Source of the DNA: Haemonchus contortus | Lineage: Eukaryota > Nematoda > Chromadorea > Rhabditida > Trichostrongylidae | Assembly: GCA_000469685.2 (NCBI GenBank) | Contig: LS997562.1 | Location: forward strand, 1,328,501-1,392,500 | Length of the DNA: 64,000 bases | Direction: 5' to 3' | Shown: positions 13,701 through 25,154 of the stretch, piece after piece | Layout of the letters: each line of letters begins with the position of its first letter | Position numbering within the stretch: the stretch's first letter is position 1 | Translations under genes and position numbers: made by a program | The notes under the pieces: generated by a model | Databases searched by the model: none | What the model saw: only the letters and a program-made list of their open reading frames with translations | What the model was told of the DNA's origin: nothing

Positions 13701-16700
13701 GAAGGAGGCAAAAAGCTAGCGAACCAAGTTCGCTCGCTAAACCAGTGACTCGATGACATGCTCCAACAACTCTCTCGGCGGAGGGGTGGAATCTACCAGC
13801 TCATGCAAGCCAGGCTAACATTCTTCGCTTCTACTCGTGTGGGTATCCCGGAGACCATCAATGAAGCGGGGAAATAAAGCAATGGTGATTGCTGTCATAT
13901 TTTCACCACACACAGCCGTAATTTTGCATGTTCCAAATCAATCGTTCAATGCGAGCACGACGTTGCGGTTTTCGTGCCTTGGAGACCCAAGCAGTTTCAA
14001 ATTCCTTTGATTCCTGTTGAATGACCTCATCGTTCGCTATGCTCATGATTACTCCATGTGTTTTGAGTCTTCATTGAACAATCCTTCACGCAATAATCCG
14101 TCGCTTTAAGGTCAGCATTACTTCGTTGTATAAATTTGATTTGTACCAATTTTCCTAAGAATGCCATACCTCGACGACCCTGCCGGCATACTCAGAAAGA
14201 GATCTACGATTCCGAACTTTCTCTCAGATTTATTTGCTCATCTACTCGTTCCAACAACCCTCTTCTGTTGCACTATGTTCGACTGCTAAAGTTAGAAGGG
14301 TGATGCCCGTCGTTTCCGTTCATTGCCATGTGCCGGCTAATTCTTCAAGCCGCTGGAATTACCTTTGTTCTGCATGGAATTAGTCAGGCTATGAAAGAGA
14401 GAGCATGTCAGCGAACCGCGGCTCACTTTCGCATGGTTTAGTTTCAGGAACCAATGTTCATTCGTTTCTGGAAAGCGGTTCAACTGGTTTTGGTTTAATT
14501 TGGCTCTGCTTATTCTTGCGACTATTTATGATTTACCAATCGTCTTGAAATGCTTTCACTGCTAGGAGCACTCCTTGAATGTCTAGCCCGACGGATTATT
14601 ACTAGCTAATTCATGTAGAATATCACACATTTACTTCATCTGTCGTTCATGCTACGTGCCATAGTCTGGAGTGAGATTATATGAGCACATGGGCTGAGCA
14701 AAGTTTGATCCACAAGCTGTTAATCTCACTTTAATGTATATTAAGAAGGGTAAAATGGTTGTGGGCGGTTATGCATCTTCCGTGGTTTCATGGAGTGGGG
14801 AGTTTTGAAAGTACATCAACCTTGAACAACCCTGGATCAGTTATCAAAGTCCTGATGAAGTTGGACTAGCAATCTGCTTGTCCTGCGACATCTACTCGTT
14901 CAATTCGCATTGCAAATCAGTGAATCTTGCGAGCATCCCTTACGCTTCGTTATCATTATAATAGCAACAGCTACCAGATGGGTTACCATGTTTTGAATGG
15001 CATAGCATGGAGTTTTTTGTCACTTGAGGTCTTGTCGTAGTGCATTCAATCAAAATTTTTGCCTTCGTAGCAGTTGTCAGACTTTCGGCATTTGGTGGTG
15101 ATGAGCAGAGAAAAATGAAGTTCTTGTCATTTTTTTGTGCAGGAGGTAACTAACGGGCAACTAATTTAGGCCGTTGGTTTAACCTTATGCTTTATGTCTT
15201 TTCGTTCCTGGTCCCCCAAAGGAAGGTTGCCCACTTATTCTGCGACTAACCTTTCTTCCGATTTCCTGTGCCTCGCACTCTCTTCGATTGCTCAGTCCAT
15301 TGATTGCTCCTGAATGTTGTAACCCCTTGTCCATTTTGCCTACTCAAATTATTGCTATTTTCCGAGAAAAGGCTCCCAAAAGGCGTTACCACAGACCATG
15401 GTGTACAACAAAAACCTCTCTACACTTGGCTTTTCTCTATCTCTAGGTAGCTGCTTTTCCTTCTTCTCTGTATGTTGTCAGAACTTCGAATCAATTTTAA
15501 CTCCACGTTATGTGCTCCTATCGCATCCCTGTTCCCGAAAATCGCACTTTCCAACCCAGCTGTATACTCTGCATTACGTTCACCTCTCACAATCCAGAAC
15601 TGCTTCCCTTCTGCACTTTCGCCATTCGGACGTGAGGACGTCAGTATTTTTAGGTTAGCCGCGCTAACCCCTCTCAAACTTATACGTGTGGAGGGAGATG
15701 TTGGTAAATTGGTATGCCAATTCCGATTTACAATGTGACACTTATTTTACAACATAGCAATTACTGCTTGGGGGCGATCGGGGTGTACTATAATTTTGAA
15801 GTTGGTTCGCTGAGCAGTTGTTTGGATAGAGCACTTAACAGTTGGTCTGACTTTGTTGGAGTCAATAACCCATTAAAACGGGTTCAATTCCACTCCACGA
15901 AACGACCCGTGGAGGTACGAACGAGGGACAGGCGTGGTCAGGATGCAGGAGAGTGAACCACTGAAGGCATATGTAAGTATCTCAGGCTATAAAGGAATGA
16001 GCCAAGTCTTACAGCGGAAGGATCACCATTATTGAGTGCTGGTCTCCCACGGGCATGCATGGGATGCAGATAGTTCACATGGTTAGACACATACCTTTTC
16101 TACAACTTGAACTTTAATCCCACTTGTGAAAGGGCCAGGTGTATATCCAACCTGCACCATTGAGGGGGATTGGTTGCTTAGTCGTTTGGATTGCTTGCTT
16201 CCAATTAACATTGCTCAATACCATGAACGTTTACCGTAGGTGTTACCCGAGTAGAGGTTTACGAGGGCATTGCTGATCTGTGCATAGAGGCACAGCGGTG
16301 GAACCACAGCGGCTGTGAAATCTCTCCCTTTCTAGGCCGATTGCTAAAGCAACTTTCGCGTTTCCTTCGCCGTTTCCTAGTCGTTCGTTTTTTATTAAAT
16401 CGCCTCGAGGCCCCGCGAACGATTTTTTGCACTATTGATTCGGAGAAATTAGTGTGTAAGCCCTTTGATGGCGATGGTGTCTGTCAAAGCGCTTCGACGG
16501 CAATTTTGTTGATGCTATCCGAATTCGACGCCAATTTTCTTCGACAACGAAGCGTTGCGGCCTCTACTCCCAACAATCACATTATTCTCTGGCTCAACGA
16601 AAAGCTTTTTGATCTCGTTTCCATGGAGCACTTCTTCCCCGCCGCAAGTATAAATTACTGCCACATTATTATACATACTGCGAAAAGTTGAAGCTGTATC

Positions 16701-19700
16701 CAACTTTCACCTCCTTGAAGCTTTTCCGTTGACGAGGCTGTTCTGATAGGCAGATTTGTGATTGGTTTGAGAGATGTTCTTCGCTTCTAATTGTACTTTT
16801 GGAAATCCTCGTCGGTTTTTTGGCTTGATGTGTTTGAGCAAAACTCATTATATAATCGGTCTAGATATATGTAACTACCCCGACAATTCTAACACGCATT
16901 ATCCTTCTTTCACTTGATTAAGTATCGAATTAATAGTAGGGTATGAGTAAGTACTGAATGAGTAAGAATTTGTAAAAATTGCCGGTTTCACCGAAAGAGG
17001 ACCTTCTCGTCGAAGAGTTGGGTGCTTATCGATCGTGCGTAAAACATTGCCGCTGACATACATTGGCTATGCTATTGAGCAGTGCAACTCTGACTGACTT
17101 AACTTTAATGAATAGAACATTCCCGATCGATAAGGCCTCTGACGTTGAATGTTGAACTTGCGATTTTGTCTCCCAATCACAGTTAAATCTGTTCTTGACC
17201 ACCTCATTGATCGCTGTCTTTTCCAGCTGATCTTCGCCGGTGAATACACAAAGGCGATGAACAAAGATTGGCATAGCGACCATTTCTGTTGTTGGCAGTG
17301 CGATCAGACTCTTACTGGGCAGAGGTTTGTTTTTTTTTTCGAGCATCGCTTGGATTGAGCAGCCAGTCACATTTGTTTTCAGATATATTATGAGAGACGA
17401 GCAACCGTATTGCATCAAATGCTACGAGGATGTGTTCGCAAATCAGTGCGATGAGTGTGCAAAACCCATTGGAATCGATTCAAAGGTGATTCGATTAATC
17501 TTTTCGCCTGATAAGTGATGTTTCGGCAGTCTCAGCTGAACTTTCCTTTCTGGTTTTCACTTATTCTCATGTCCTGCATTTACTATTCTTTTCCCCTAGC
17601 TCTCCCTAGCTAATAGTAGGGTCCTTACGTGATGACGTGAGTTCTCGGGAGAATTTGATCTCGCGCTGACAACTGTTACTCCCTGAAACGCGTGTTTTGC
17701 TTTTCGTGGCTGTGTAACGCGCACTGACATAACTGTTCACATCTTTAAAGAAAAGTCGATCGATGTGTCAGTTGACTTGGCTGCAGGAAGATGAAGCAGC
17801 AGCAAATGAAACTCGCTGGATGGCTTGACTTTTCGGAAGCCATTCAGTTATTGCATCAGTAAGCCACTTACTTTTTGGACTAATCAAGTAGGAGATCGCT
17901 TAGTTTGATTTGCTCGTTAAGCAGAAACCGAGTATGTCTGAAAGAACCAATCTGCACGTCTGAAGTTCCCAGGAAGAGAGAGCCTCGCCTAAATCTACCT
18001 ACCTAGAATGCCCAAAGGAAAAAAGAACACTTTCAAGTTATTTCGAAAGGCCTTTTCCATATGTGAAAATAGGTGACAGCTCGAGGCGTAAATGACCAGC
18101 TAGCTTGTTTTTTAAGGGAATTCATTTTTTGCTGCAGTTTGTTACCTCCCTTACCCACTGAGAATGGATGATCTGTTCTTGATTTGCTTCGATTTTCGAA
18201 AAATTGCCAAGCTGAGAATACTTGAACTAATTTTTGTTCGTATCTTATAAAGAAAATGGTGAACGCTATTATAATGGTCACTGTAGTCAACAAGTTCTTT
18301 GTGTACGGCCCATACTGCCCAAATATGTACACTTCTGTAAAATCAGATTCCTGGTGCTCCTGGCCATGTGACTGAAGACTTTTCAAAAATTGGACATGCC
18401 GGTATCGGGAGGCGGTTTCATGACCCAAGCATATTCTCCATCTTGATAAGTAATTCTTTGAAAACTTTGTCGCTCCTGTGAGCATTCCTTCTTTTTTGTG
18501 GACCTTTCGATAAATTGAGCCCAAGCGATACACTACCTAAAAAGTAGTGCGGCCTACTATGATCAGCTTTTTTCAGCTGCTGCTTTTGTTTTCTTTCCTG
18601 TGCACATGCATATCTTCTAGACTCCCATGACCGTGTATAGGGACTCGGACCTTCTCTTCGAACACTGAAAGGCACTTAACGACTTTTGCTTCAAAAGGCT
18701 TCTCATACCAATCCTCAAGTACCGTAAGAAGCGAAGAAAAATTATTAAAGCTTTCATACTGGCACTATTCTGACGGAGGACAATGTCCCTGCTACTGCTG
18801 CAACCTCGCGATTAGTATTATCGGGGTCAGTTTTGCGTACATATCAACCGTGTTCGGCTCATTTATCGGGTCTGACCTTGACGCACTAAACTTTTGAACG
18901 CATTCCTTCGAGAATCCAGAACAAGTCGAACAGCAGTAGCTAATTGCGAAGGTTCAGTAAACATTGACGGTCAACTGTTCGCCTTACGACATCGGCTAAT
19001 AGTATGGTATGTCATTCATCTGCGAACTCACCACACAATCGTCTGAAACAGCTTTCGATCCATTCACTTTACTACAACCATCTTGCGACTCTTTCTACAT
19101 TTGTTCCGTCTCTTAATTCATCGGACTCTCCGTACCTCCAAGTAGACTTTGAGCTCTCATTATTTCCTGGGAAACTCATGCAGCAATTTTTACTTCAATT
19201 TGTGTGAACAGCATTCTAAACTCTATCGATATACCCAGTCTCGAACCAAATTCCATGGGGTTTGAAACCTTCCTCCGGTAAGCCAAATGGTCGCCAAGTT
19301 CAACAGCGGCGGCTTCTACCACTGCCTCGATATGCAGGTCGGCTCTTTCGACGTACCCTCGAAATGAGTGATCCGATGAGTGAAGATGAGGCACTGAGTT
19401 AACCGGTGGAGCGCTTTGAAGAGATATCTCTACAATGCTAAACAGAACTCAGATGCATTACATTCTGAGTGGGTTATGTCGAGCGCAACACTTGTCTTTT
19501 TGGTCCACGTGACGAGTTTGCGTACCCGGACTGCTGATTTGACCCGATTTCCACACAAAATTCTCTTCATAAAAAGAAGCTGTCCAGAAGTTCGGTTCGA
19601 ATAAAACAGCTGCGGCTTGTCATCTGAAGGACGTGCTTCGTATCGTAAGGTAGTTAAGTTTGTTCAACCTTAAAGTAATTGTGATTTATACGTTCACTGT

Positions 19701-22700
19701 CAATCAACAAAAACTCCTCCTGCTTCAAGGCCGTGGTAAGGTTGTGAAAAGAGAAAATCGGGGCCTCCCACGTAATAAAGAACTCTATGCTTTCCAATCA
19801 AAAGCGACGGTGCTCTATAATTATCTGCTCTCGAACTTCAAGACATGAAATGATTTCCTGGCATACGGTGGCGACCTCAATGTAAAGCCCATTGTTTTTA
19901 TTCTGATAAATACTAGCCAACTCTTTGAAAAAAAGGAAGATTTAATACGGTCGAATAGGATTCGGTTTTTCGATCTGAAACTATGTAGGATTGGATTAGC
20001 CTTTTCCCACTACACGACCCAACTCTGCTCACCAACCAGCCTGTAAGGAATGGCTCCTTTTATTATGTTATCCCATCATTCCGTTTTTTTCGTTTCAGGA
20101 TCTCTCTTATAAGGACAAGCACTGGCATGAACATTGCTTCCTGTGCAATATGTGCAAGATTTCTCTGGTGGATATGCCGTTCGGAAGTAAGAACGATCGA
20201 ATTTTCTGCTCAAACTGCTATGATCAAGCTTTCGCTACACGATGTGATGGATGTAATGAAATCTTCAGAGCAGGTCGGTACCTTTTCATATAATTTTTTT
20301 CTCAATGGCTCTGTTAATGCTACCAAACCACAAAGTTGGTAGCTTTAAGCTTTTTCGTTAAATATTGTCCTCAAAATACGACCTAAATGCCCGTGAGGTG
20401 GATTTTTGAGTTGCAGGCCTTTTCGATTATGCCAGAGGCTTTATGCGCTTCAAAATCTATTATTCCAAATTCGATCTGAATGAATAGCCTATTCGGTAAA
20501 GTCGACTGAAATCAGCTTGCCCATCTTTCTTCCCTAACTCATCCCTAACGACAGTGCCGCCCATTGGAAATGGGAAAGGAAGACGGTTATTATTGCTCCC
20601 ATATTCAGAACGTTCCTAGCCCTCTGAGCCCTTCCCTCATCTGCTATGCAAAGGACCTATCGCTTGCCTTTCGAGGATTCGTTGTTGTCACATTTTTCTC
20701 CTTTAAACTGCTCAGTGATGTCATGCGGGAGACTTTTCGCGCCCGCCTGACCAAATGAGGTTATCATGGCTTGGAGAAGATTTGTTTGTGCATGCGTTCA
20801 GGCACTAGAATTGACACCACTTCCAGGAAAAGCACGGAGCTTGCCGGCAGAGAGTGACGTTACACTTCCTGCTTCTCTCAGCTGGCTTAGCTTTTCCTCT
20901 TGATTGGGTTCCTAACTTCTTTGATATTCCCAATTCCCAGTTTCTAACTTCTAAGAAATTTGCCTCTACCCAAAATATAGTCTATACTGCATTGGGGGGA
21001 GGGAGCTCCATCATGGCTCCGAGTGCGATATAGACAATACCGAGACGCCAAATTTCGAAGGCTCCGAAACAATTCACATTCTAGTGCACTCAATGAGAAA
21101 TCGAAATTTTCGAGACATCATTGTAGGAATCACTTTCATGGACTACCCAAATGCACAAACCCATCCTAACCAACTTGTATACCAGCCATTTTATTGTACT
21201 GCTGCTCTGTTTTTTTTTTTTCATTTGCTGTCACTCACTGTTTTCAGGTATGAAAAAAATGGAATACAAAGGAAAACAATGGCATGACAAATGTTTTTGC
21301 TGTGCGCACTGCAAGAATCCAATCGGCACCAAATCTTTCATTCCCAAAAACGAAGACGTGTACTGTGGGTCTTGCTATGAGGAGAAATTCGCCACAAGGT
21401 GCAATAAGTGCAGGAAGGTATGTTGAGAAGCGAGCTTTCGCGAAAGTTCATGGGCGGTTAGGATGTTCACTTATCTACCCTTTGAAATATGAAATTAATC
21501 ATTGAATTATTGGGGCTGCATGTAAAATCCGTCAACTGATGGGAATCTGTAACGATGCAAACATCCTCAAATGCGTCGGAAGTCGGTTTCATTGAAATTC
21601 TGAATTCAGGTAATCACTACCGGTGGTGTGACGTATAAAAACGAGCCATGGCATCGTGAATGTTTCTGTTGTACGCATTGTAATGTCTCACTCGCAGGTA
21701 CGTTGAGTTTTCAAGCTGTTTCTCTTCCTTTGGTCACCCCTTCTATTACTGAAAGTCATTTCTGATTGTTTAGGCCAGAGGTTCACGAGTAAAGATGAGA
21801 AGCCCTACTGCGCGAACTGCTATGGTGAGCTGTTCGCGAAACGATGCAATGCCTGCACAAAGCCCATCACCGGTGAACTCTTTTTCTCATTAGCAACTGT
21901 TTTTAATGAAAGCTTGAAGCTGTGGGAAATCGGGGAAAACCTCATGGGGAATCCTGTAATTTTGCTATGCATTTCATGGCGTTAAATACGCTGCGAACGC
22001 GTTTTTCAAATTCCACCCCTGATACCTTCTCACCAAGAACGTCAGACGATAAGTTTACCACAATGATGACTGTAGGCAGGTTTATTTTCGCAGCCTATGG
22101 TCTCCTCATCTTAAGTTGATCTCACTACTTGTGGAGAAGATGCTAATAACTCGTGATGAACCAACGAAACTGTACATTTCTTCCTAGCCAAGCTGTTATA
22201 ACACACTTAGCATTTCTGTCATATACATCATTGTTATTACTTCGTCGATAGCTCAGGTTGACGTTTGCAGGAATCGGAGGCGCCAAATTCATCTCCTTTG
22301 AAGATAGACATTGGCATAACGACTGTTTCATATGTGCACAATGTACAACGTCACTGGTGGGGAAGGTGAGTGAAAAATGTTTGTTCACTTCGGAATGAGC
22401 TCACTGGAAGTGTTAGATGGCGACCAAATCATTGTCTGAGAACTTACATGGATTAAGCCGTACTTTGAATGACAGCATGGAACCATCTGCGGGGAAGGGA
22501 ATCCGGTAAGGTCACGAGATAGAAGGACGTTACCCGTACCCGACCACATACTTCATTTATCTTTTAATAAGTGCCTAGCCTAATACGCCAACCAATTAAC
22601 AGCGACGATCGTTTTTCAAAGCTGAATGACAATGGCTGATGTGAGGCAACGCTGGGTAGTGCTGTACCACAGAAATGACGTTGATATCGAATTTTAGATT

Positions 22701-23438
22701 GCAAATTTTAGATTAAGCAGTAGATTCGAGAGGTTGGTCCAACCTGGCATGGGATTAACAGCACCGCTTTGTACGCAATCTCCGCGGTTCATAGGTCATG
22801 CATGGCACTCAGCAGCGTATTAGAATCCCACTACCTTCTATGCGGAGAGTTAGCGCCTGAGCGCATTTTTAAAGCAGCAGAATAGATGTTCAATAACATT
22901 TCGTAGCTGCCAGTATACTCTTCGGGTGAAGAAATGTTCGCCGACAACTTCAATCATACCTTTGCCGCATGTCCGTAGTAATCAGCTCAATCGCTAGTCA
23001 GTATTTGGGAGTGTGGTTGGGAGGGGCTCGAGCTGACTTCACTGCTCCATCTTTGTTGAGAATCGATTTACATCTATTACGTAGATTGGTTTGAGGAGTT
23101 CAAGATGGTCACTACCTGCTTTCATAGACCCCGAGCGAGCGAGCGAGCGCTCGAGCCAGCCGGCGGACTACTCGTCCGGAGGTATCGACCAAGATTCAGT
23201 TGCAAACAAGGGGCAAGCACCGCCCCAATCGCTCGTTCGCGCGCTCGCGGGCCAAATCGCGGACTATAGAAGCAGCCACTGAGTGGTTTTGATATATTAA
23301 GAGTGACATAGTTGCAAATATCCGGTAATACCTATCACAATGCGAAGATGGCATTCATTTTAGGGATTCATCACGGACGGTACGGATATTCTGTGTCCAG
23401 AATGCGCAAAGGCACGATTAATGGCCGCCAACTCGTAA
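4642..23438 (+). CDS. lim-9: lim-9: PET plus six LIM domain protein (FHL/Limpet family), 5' end incomplete
   Basis: Twelve exons join in frame to 451 codons: 4642-4797, 4854-4934, 4990-5106, 6406-6504, 17227-17324, 17383-17485, 20099-20273, 21248-21417, 21610-21697, 21774-21872, 22271-22365 and 23364-23438 (TAA). All introns are GT-AG and all phases match. Numbering from V1 at 4642, residues 1-79 are the PET domain and six LIM domains follow: C81-H137, C146-C197, C206-C258, C267-C319, C328-C378 and C387-C441. Every one of the 48 zinc ligands is present; LIM2 uses His170 as its fourth ligand. PET plus six LIMs is the architecture of C. elegans LIM-9 and Drosophila Limpet. Known members are muscle scaffold proteins at M-lines and Z-disc/dense bodies; that role is carried over by homology. 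The start codon was not found: the first exon opens at an acceptor, so at least one 5' exon is missing. Three or six LIMs separate testin from this family, so testin is unlikely. Confidence 0.93.
4854..4934 (+). CDS. lim-9: lim-9 exon B: end of PET domain
   Basis: The acceptor is TCATTTCAG and the donor is CATG|GTAAGT. Its 27 codons ([18 protein letters not shown]..) are the helical C-terminal part of the PET domain. The flanking introns are only 56 and 55 bases, in contrast with the huge introns further on. Confidence 0.9.
4990..5106 (+). CDS. lim-9: lim-9 exon C: first zinc module of LIM1
   Basis: The acceptor is CATATTCAG and the donor is GAACAG|GTAGAT. The 39 codons include the LIM1 ligands C81, C84, H107 and C110 and the first pair of the second module (C113, C116). 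The WHPACF motif between the modules is typical of LIM1 in the PET-LIM family. Confidence 0.93.
5641..6265 (-). pseudogene. antisense open stretch in a lim-9 intron, possible frameshifted gene relic
   Basis: Two minus-strand open frames overlap: 6265-5993 (90 codons) and 6036-5641 (131 codons). Read across one frame change near 6000-6036 they would make a single stretch of about 200 codons ending at 5641. The composition looks protein-like, for example [16 protein letters not shown], then [16 protein letters not shown] do not recognise the family. It lies inside the lim-9 intron between exons C and D, on the opposite strand, without visible introns, as a retrocopy or decayed nested gene would. 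Chance remains possible. Confidence 0.25.
6406..6504 (+). CDS. lim-9: lim-9 exon D: second half of LIM1 and LIM1-LIM2 linker
   Basis: The acceptor is GGATCTTTCAG and the donor is GATGAG|GTACGA. The 33 codons run [19 protein letters not shown] and supply C134 and H137 of LIM1. They then give C146 and C149, the first two ligands of LIM2, before the 10.7 kb intron. Phase is 0 at both ends. Confidence 0.95.
6505..17226 (+). other. lim-9: giant lim-9 intron (10.7 kb)
   Basis: This intron runs from GTACGA at 6505 to the TTTTCCAG before 17227 and splits LIM2 after its first Cys pair. No conserved domain or RNA gene is evident in it on the plus strand. It has GC-rich patches at about 9100-9270 and 10370-10480 and two long minus-strand open frames (10440-9985 and 11224-10819) that chance could explain. 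A possible short alternative first exon at 15943-15972 and a degraded DNA-binding-like stretch near 13230-13365 are given as findings. Confidence 0.85.
17227..17324 (+). CDS. lim-9: lim-9 exon E: LIM2 first module
   Basis: The acceptor is TTTTCCAG and the donor is CAGAG|GTTTGT, ending two bases into the codon for Arg184. It encodes [23 protein letters not shown] and supplies H167, H170, C173 and C176. A His as fourth ligand of the first module is a recognised LIM variant. The next intron is only 58 bases. Confidence 0.95.
17383..17485 (+). CDS. lim-9: lim-9 exon F: end of LIM2, start of LIM3
   Basis: The acceptor is TTGTTTTCAG and the donor is TCAAAG|GTGATT. One base completes Arg184 and 34 codons follow. 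They contain C194 and C197 (end of LIM2) and C206 and C209 (start of LIM3), then KPIGIDSK before a 2.6 kb intron. Confidence 0.95.
17486..20098 (+). other. lim-9: lim-9 intron within LIM3 (2.6 kb)
   Basis: This non-coding stretch lies between the two halves of LIM3. It contains a 166-codon minus-strand open frame (18533-18033) with one hydrophobic segment. That frame is no longer than the longest expected by chance in 64 kb read in six frames, and it has no recognisable domain. Nothing else stands out. Confidence 0.8.
20099..20273 (+). CDS. lim-9: lim-9 exon G: LIM3 and start of LIM4
   Basis: The acceptor is TCGTTTCAG and the donor is GAGCAG|GTCGGT, leaving one base for the codon of Gly277. 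The 58 whole codons carry LIM3 ligands H228, C231, C234, C237, C255 and C258 and the LIM4 pair C267, C270. It follows on directly from IGIDSK in exon F. Confidence 0.95.
21248..21417 (+). CDS. lim-9: lim-9 exon H: LIM4 and start of LIM5
   Basis: The acceptor is CTGTTTTCAG, after a run of T at 21210-21220, and the donor is AGGAAG|GTATGT. It completes Gly277 and adds 56 codons with LIM4 ligands H289, C292, C295, C298, C316 and C319 and the LIM5 pair C328, C331. Confidence 0.95.
21610..21697 (+). CDS. lim-9: lim-9 exon I: LIM5 first module
   Basis: The acceptor is TGAATTCAG and the donor is CTCGCAG|GTACGT. The 29 codons and one base encode [19 protein letters not shown] and what follows, supplying H348, C351, C354 and C357 of LIM5. 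Confidence 0.95.
21774..21872 (+). CDS. lim-9: lim-9 exon J: LIM5 second module and LIM6 start
   Basis: The acceptor is GATTGTTTAG and the donor is CACCG|GTGAAC. It completes Gly363 and encodes [13 protein letters not shown], with C375 and C378 of LIM5 and C387 and C390 of LIM6. The intron before it is 76 bases. Confidence 0.95.
22271..22365 (+). CDS. lim-9: lim-9 exon K: LIM6 first module
   Basis: The acceptor is ACGTTTGCAG and the donor is GGGAAG|GTGAGT. It completes Gly396 and adds 31 codons with H411, C414, C417 and C420 of LIM6, including [13 protein letters not shown]. The 998-base intron after it contains a palindromic MITE (23114-23277). Confidence 0.95.
23114..23277. mobile_element. 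GC-rich palindromic MITE, copy 1 (in lim-9 intron)
   Basis: This is a diverged copy of the element at 25155-25314. It has left end CTGCTTTCATAG..GAGCGAGCGAGCGAGCGC and right end CGCGCTCGCGGGCC..ATCGCGGACTATAGAAGCAGCC, and the same middle (ACTACTCGTCC..ATCGACCAAGATTCAG..AAACAAGGGGCA). The left arm has decayed more than the right. It sits in the last intron of lim-9. Confidence 0.75.
23364..23438 (+). CDS. lim-9: lim-9 terminal exon L
   Basis: The acceptor is CATTTTAG. The 24 codons and TAA encode GFITDG..ILCPEC (C438 and C441, the last LIM6 ligands) and a short basic tail, [11 protein letters not shown], then stop. The end just after LIM6 matches the family. A weak GTAACC overlapping the stop codon could serve as an alternative donor, but nothing requires it. 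Confidence 0.94.
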   Translation, partial: GFITDGTDILCPECAKARLMAANS

Positions 23439-23624
23439 CCTCTAAGAACGTGTGATCAAAGCTATATGGCATTCGCTTCTCTATTGTTGCGTCATCATCC
23501 GTCTCATCCGCCCAGTTACCATTTTCAAGCATTACTGTTCTTTTTCTTTGTCATCTTCTATTCTCCTCGCGATAACGCTGCCCTTTTACCACAAACGCAA
23601 CTGTAAGAGTAGTCCTCCCCATAG

Positions 23625-23723
23625 GATCAACTGAATGAAATGGCTGGTGGTGTCTCTGATCGTGTCAGGCAAAGCCTGCTGCCGCAGTCGAGCACTGCCG
23701 CCATTCCTCCGGCCAGTACCGAA
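23625..23723 (+). CDS. candidate extra exon downstream of lim-9
   Basis: A CCCCATAG acceptor and an ACCGAA|GTAAGC donor bound 33 open codons in phase 0 at both ends. The translation starts DQLNEMAGGVSDRVRQSLL and continues rich in Ser, Thr, Ala and Pro. It starts 187 bases after the lim-9 stop. Exon K also ends in phase 0, so an alternative splice would be in frame but would lose half of LIM6. It could equally be a first exon of another gene, using the ATG at 23640. A possible partner at 25623-25658 (VAAAQTQPPVS, then stop) also starts in phase 0. Confidence 0.3.
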
Positions 23724-25154
23724 GTAAGCCTTAGCACAGTAAAAGGTGTAATACATTAGTGTTCCTTCTGACTCGAAAATACATTCACATAACGATATCT
23801 AGTCAATTCCTATTAGCCCTGTGTACGGAACCCCTTCAGAAACGATTTGACACCTCCTCCTCTCTCGAAGCGGATAGTTTCGTAGCCTGCGTGGCAGCCC
23901 TCAGCCTGCTCTAAATGGTCGACCACGCAAGACAACTCGTTCGCGCCCGCCCACATGTCTTCCGTCCGCTCCCACACATCGAATTGTTCCCGTAGCAGCC
24001 GTTTCCGATTCCCAGAAACTCCTTGTTTCAGCACGTCTTCTTCTTCAAGCGCAACGAGATTTTGTATATATACTGAATGCTTTCTCGTGTGTACTCCATA
24101 ATGGTGATGTGCGCCAGGCGCCAAGATTTGCGCTCGGCAGACTTACTTTCGGACCCCCTCTCTTCTTTGCCCTTTCCCAGTGTCGCCAAAGGCATACCAC
24201 AGCCAGCGGTATTCATATGATTGAAAGACGTTGTTATAACTTAATAAATGCATTTCAACGTTTTCTTTGTTGTAGTCGAAACTATAAAATAAGGTCTTTT
24301 CCGAAATATCGCAACACAACAATCGAGTTCAGCATCGGAAGAAAGGGATCGCTGCTCACGGCCACTTAGGAACCCCGCTTTATTGTTTTTTTTTAGTTAT
24401 CCAAACAACGTTTTGGCAGATCATGCATAGGTTCCACTAGCCGAACAGATTACGGTCATGACCATGCGCGATTAGGCGCGTTTATAGTAGTGTAGGCGCG
24501 TCAAGGCACAGATATCTGCGTCAAAACAAAAGTCCGCATGGAAACATCTCAGCTTTTTGTAAGGAATCGTTACAGGACCCACAGCGAAGGGCGTAGTGAT
24601 AGTATTTGTTTCCGATGGGGCACGTACTACTTGCTTTTGGTATGCCTCTTACTGGGGATAGATGTATTAACAGCTGTCGTCTAGGATGTTATATGGACAT
24701 GAGTGCTACGTTGAAAAGCGAGCATAAGTCAAAATAGACACAACCCTCTTCTGTCGAGTTCTGGACCCATGCAGATAGTCATTCGAATTGATTTGAATTG
24801 ATTAAGATTGATCTAACGTAAGCGATTCTGAAAAGTTGAACGAAAGACTTTCTGAAGATTCATTCAAACCCGAGGAGACTCTCCATTCACATTTCAGATA
24901 AGCTCGTTCAACGATCGCTTTCTCCCTGTCGTGATGCTCCCGGTTTGAGGTCCAAATCCTTTATAAAGCAATTCAAAGTTTGATGAAGAGTATCCTTATA
25001 GTGTAGATTAGAACCTACAAACCTTTTGATGAGCATAATATGTTGAAATTTTGAGTGATTGGGTTGAATTTTCTCCTGACTTCGTAGAAATTGTGTGTCG
25101 AGTGGGTGGGTACCATTACACGCAGCTATATGACTCATTCTTTTGCCCGTTGTA

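Noticed and set aside
15812..15900. tRNA- or SINE-like stretch with GGGTTCAATTCC
   Set aside because: A box-B-like match is present, but the A-box, anticodon stem and acceptor stem do not form. Kept only as a possible decayed SINE.
18033..18533. 166-codon minus-strand open frame with one hydrophobic stretch
   Set aside because: About one frame of this length is expected by chance in six frames of 64 kb at this composition. It lies in a lim-9 intron and shows no domain.
24243..24248. AATAAA as lim-9 polyadenylation signal
   Set aside because: It is over 800 bases past the stop, long for a nematode 3' UTR, and beyond a possible extra exon. A nearer variant signal cannot be ruled out.
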